Assembly (NCBI GenBank): GCA_030824515.1
Contig: JAVBXN010000060.1
Span: 124,001 to 188,000 of the forward strand
DNA: 64,000 nucleotides
Source: Pelobacter sp.
Lineage (GTDB): Bacteria; Desulfobacterota; Desulfuromonadia; Geobacterales; Pseudopelobacteraceae
Direction of reading: 5' to 3'
This document shows, piece after piece, positions 61,383-64,000 of the stretch (its first letter is position 1; every line of letters begins with the position of its first letter). Below the pieces are notes generated by a model, which was not told where the DNA came from, did not search any database, and saw only the letters and a list, made by a program, of their open reading frames with translations. Both the position numbers and the translations under genes were made by a program.

Positions 61383-63704
61383 ATGGCGCGTACATTGGCG
61401 GAACTGATCGATATTGCCAACTTACAGCGGCTCATGGACCACTTCCATACCGCCACCGGTATTCCGGTCGGCATAATCGGCACTGACGGCACCGTTTTCG
61501 TTGCCACCGGGTGGCAGGACATCTGCACAGCTTTCCATCGCCGCCATCCTGTCACCGCCGAGCGCTGCCGTCAAAGCGACGACTACATCAAAGCTCACCC
61601 ATTTACAGAAGAATATATCGCCTACAAATGCCGCAACGGACTATGGGATATGGCAAAGCCGATCGTCATTGCTGACGAGCATTGCGCCACCCTGTATCTG
61701 GGCCAGTTCTTCTACGACGATGAAGAGATCGACGAGGAATATTTTCGTTGCCAGGCGCAAGAGTTTGGTTTCGACTCCGCAAGTTACATGGCTGCGCTGA
61801 GACGCGTCCCGATCTTTACACGGGAAAAGGTCCGACAGATAATGAACTATTACAGCTCTTTCGTCGACTTGCTCGTCAATCTGGGGCTGGCCAATGAACG
61901 GCATGCGGATACGGCCGACAGGCTCAAAAAATCGGAGGAGAAATTTTTCAAGGCCTTTGTTGCCACGCCGGCCATACTTGCCATTTCGAGTTGCGCGGGT
62001 GGACGTTTGATTGAGGTTAACGAGGCCTTCGAGCGGGTCTGCGGGTACGGACGTGATGAAATTGTCGGGCGGACCCCGGTAGAATTGGGCATCTGGAATT
62101 ATCCGGCAGCCAGTGACAGGATAATAGAAACGTTGCGGAATGGCGGGATTGTTCGCTCCGTCAATATCCAGTTCCGCACAAGAACCGGCGAACTTCGCGA
62201 GGGGGAGTATTCGGCCGAGATCATCGACCTGAATGGCGAAGCGTGTCTGCTTAGTCTTGTCAGCGATGTCACCGAGCGCATGAGGGCCGAAGAGGCTCTG
62301 CGCCTGGCACATGACGAACTGGAAGTCCGGGTGAGGGAAAGAACGGTGGAACTGCTTGAACTCAACAAGGCCTTGGAGGTGAAGATATCGGAGCGAGAGG
62401 CCGCCGAGAAAGAGATCCATCGCCTGAACCGGCTTTATGCGGTGCTCAGCGGGACCAACCATACCATCGTGCGCGCCAGGGACCGCGAAACGCTTTTCAA
62501 AACAATCTGCCGGGTTGCTGTCGAACAGGGTGGTTTCAGGATGGCCTGGATCGGACTGATTGACGAAGAATCCGGTCTGGTCAAACCGGTAACCTGGTAT
62601 GGGGAGAATAACGGCTATCTGGACAGCATCCGGATCTCCATCGGGGAAGGACCGGAAGGAATGGGACCTACAGGATCGGCTATCCGCGACAGCCACTACT
62701 ACATCTGCAACGATTTCATAAACGATACGCGTACCGCCCCCTGGCATGAAAAGGGTCGGGAGCGCGGCTTCCTGGCCTCGGCGGCCGTTGCGCTGACATT
62801 GAAAGACAAGGTGATCGGCGCCTTGACCATCTATGCCGGGGAAACCAACTTTTTCTGTTCGCGAATGATTGAACTGTTGAAACAGATGGCAACAGACATC
62901 TCTTTTGCACTGGACAACCTTGACCACGAAGAGCGTCACAGAAAGGCCGAAATAGCCTTGCATGAGGAGACACTTGAGCGCCTGAGGGCTGTGGAGGCCA
63001 ATCGGGAGAAGGATCTTCAGTTGGTGCAGCAGAACAGACAAGCGGCCATGGGCGAGATGATCGGCAATATTGCCCATCAGTGGCGACAGCCATTGAATAC
63101 ATTGGGGCTTGTAATTCAGGAAATGCCGGTAATATATGAATGTGGCAGGTTCAGCAGGGAATATCTTGATGAGCGTGTTGCCAAAACCATGGCAATCATC
63201 ATGCACATGTCCCAGACCATTGATGATTTCAGGAATTTCTTCAAGCCTGACAAGGAAAAAACCAGTTTCAAGGTAAGCAAGGAGATCAGCAAAACCCTTA
63301 CGCTTATCGAATCCGGTTTTCAGGAACAGCAGATCAGGATCGAGGTGAATACCTCCGGAGATCCGGTCATCTACGGACATCCCAACGAGTATTCCCAGGT
63401 CCTGCTGAACATATTGCTAAATGCCCGGGATGCGTTTGCAAAACTGAAGACAGACTGCCCTAGAGTCAGGATTGACCTGTTCACCGAAGACGGCAAGACG
63501 GTAGTTACCATTGCCGACAATGCCGGTGGTATTCCTGATGATGTCATGGGACGTATCTTCGATCCCTACTTCACCACCAAAGGGCCGGATAAGGGCACGG
63601 GAATAGGGCTGTACATGTCGAAAATCATTATCGAGAAGAATATGAACGGCAGAATTTTCGTCCGCAACGTCGGGAACGGCGCTGAATTCAGGCTTGAGAT
63701 CTGA
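61383..63704 (+). CDS. PocR-PAS-GAF sensor histidine kinase
   Basis: 773 residues, no membrane segment. PocR ligand domain about 1-175 (LIDIANLQRLMDHFHTATG and CRNGLWDMAKPIVIAD with Cys residues possibly binding a ligand or metal). PAS about 185-310, coiled coil, GAF about 355-505, then HisKA with His about 565 in NIAHQWRQPLNTLGL, and HATPase with NILLNARDA, DNAGGIPD and GTGIGLYMSK. AAAGGAAT precedes the start. No partner regulator follows within the window. PocR domains sense small hydrocarbon-type ligands in known cases; here unknown. Confidence 0.92.
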   Translation: MARTLAELIDIANLQRLMDHFHTATGIPVGIIGTDGTVFVATGWQDICTAFHRRHPVTAERCRQSDDYIKAHPFTEEYIAYKCRNGLWDMAKPIVIADEHCATLYLGQFFYDDEEIDEEYFRCQAQEFGFDSASYMAALRRVPIFTREKVRQIMNYYSSFVDLLVNLGLANERHADTADRLKKSEEKFFKAFVATPAILAISSCAGGRLIEVNEAFERVCGYGRDEIVGRTPVELGIWNYPAASDRIIETLRNGGIVRSVNIQFRTRTGELREGEYSAEIIDLNGEACLLSLVSDVTERMRAEEALRLAHDELEVRVRERTVELLELNKALEVKISEREAAEKEIHRLNRLYAVLSGTNHTIVRARDRETLFKTICRVAVEQGGFRMAWIGLIDEESGLVKPVTWYGENNGYLDSIRISIGEGPEGMGPTGSAIRDSHYYICNDFINDTRTAPWHEKGRERGFLASAAVALTLKDKVIGALTIYAGETNFFCSRMIELLKQMATDISFALDNLDHEERHRKAEIALHEETLERLRAVEANREKDLQLVQQNRQAAMGEMIGNIAHQWRQPLNTLGLVIQEMPVIYECGRFSREYLDERVAKTMAIIMHMSQTIDDFRNFFKPDKEKTSFKVSKEISKTLTLIESGFQEQQIRIEVNTSGDPVIYGHPNEYSQVLLNILLNARDAFAKLKTDCPRVRIDLFTEDGKTVVTIADNAGGIPDDVMGRIFDPYFTTKGPDKGTGIGLYMSKIIIEKNMNGRIFVRNVGNGAEFRLEI

Positions 63705-63755
63705 TGCCGAATAGACTTATGTTCGACTGTTTTCACTGGTTTAATGGAGGACCAA

Positions 63756-64000
63756 ATGCCTGATAAACCGAAGCTGGCTATCTACTGGGCCGCATCCTGC
63801 GGCGGTTGCGAGATTGCAGTTGTCAACCTGCACGAGAAGATCCTGGACGTGGATGCGGCGCTGGACCTGATGTTCTGCCCCTGCCTGATGGACACCAAGA
63901 GGAAAGACATCGAGGCGCTCCCGGACCGGGCCATCGCCGTGACCCTCTTCAACGGCGCGCTGCGCACGGAAGAAAACCTGGAGATGGCCCGTCTGCTGCG
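63756..64000 (+). CDS. Hydrogenase/NuoB-like small subunit, 3' end outside window
   Basis: The first 81 residues. ASCGGCEIAVVNLHEKIL at the start is the N-terminal cluster site of the NiFe-hydrogenase small subunit/NuoB-like superfamily; the later CPCLMDTKR and AIAVTLFNGALRTEEN fit the MvhG/VhuG type (F420-non-reducing hydrogenase small subunit), often linked to HdrA-MvhD in Geobacter. AATGGAGG precedes the ATG. The substrate cannot be settled from this part. Confidence 0.75.
   Translation, partial: MPDKPKLAIYWAASCGGCEIAVVNLHEKILDVDAALDLMFCPCLMDTKRKDIEALPDRAIAVTLFNGALRTEENLEMARLL

Overview
The window looks like a chromosome segment of a Geobacter/Trichlorobacter-type member of the Desulfuromonadia. 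This rests on gene content and order: an F0 gene set apart from F1, a 14-gene nuo operon, many multiheme cytochromes, and chemosensory genes wired to c-di-GMP. It is inferred from reading the sequence, without any database search.

Layout. 1-5.2 kb: the end of a fibronectin-type repeat protein, a small exported protein, alaS and a receiver/histidine-kinase gene. 5.2-9.5 kb: argB-argD-argF-argG. 9.6-19.1 kb: an accessory island that splits argG from argH. It holds a 1426-residue protein that reads as a PD-(D/E)XK nuclease fused to a STAND NTPase (architecture of Avs/Cap4-type anti-phage proteins), a UPF0158 gene, an AbiE-type toxin-antitoxin pair and a RelE/ParE-type toxin-antitoxin pair. It also holds several wrecks: two HNH-nuclease N-termini, two C-terminal vsr fragments on either side of the AbiE pair, and a four-helix-bundle/zinc-ribbon gene broken by a 4-bp TCAG duplication. 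Two long imperfect inverted repeats lie in the gaps. 19.2-22.9 kb: argH followed without a real gap by gspA-like, gspB-like and a lipoprotein gene.

23.0-26.0 kb (minus strand): hemL, atpZ, atpI, atpB, atpE. 26.5-41.7 kb: nuoABCDEFGHIJKLMN behind a well-formed sigma70 promoter with a GTATAC-A-GTATAC palindrome near the start site. 41.8-43.2 kb: prmC and hpt. 43.3-44.3 kb (minus): a ferritin-like diiron protein and bcp peroxiredoxin.

44.4-51.2 kb: a nitrate-to-ammonium operon, napD-napA-napG-napH-napB-like-ferredoxin-octaheme nitrite reductase. It is preceded by a TTGAC-N4-GTCAA operator of the FNR/HcpR class. Quinol electrons would enter through NapGH; there is no NapC or NrfH in the cluster. 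51.5-61.3 kb: a Wsp-like chemosensory operon (two CheW, MCP, CheB, CheR-TPR, CheA-REC, a single receiver, and a Hpt-REC-REC-GGEEF diguanylate cyclase). 61.4-63.7 kb: a PocR-PAS-GAF histidine kinase. The window ends inside a gene for a hydrogenase/NuoB-like small subunit.

Most promising for new biology are the nuclease-STAND protein with its surrounding defence relics, the nap-octaheme operon, and the multi-domain cyclase of the Wsp-like system. I saw no CRISPR array, tRNA, rRNA or intact insertion sequence.
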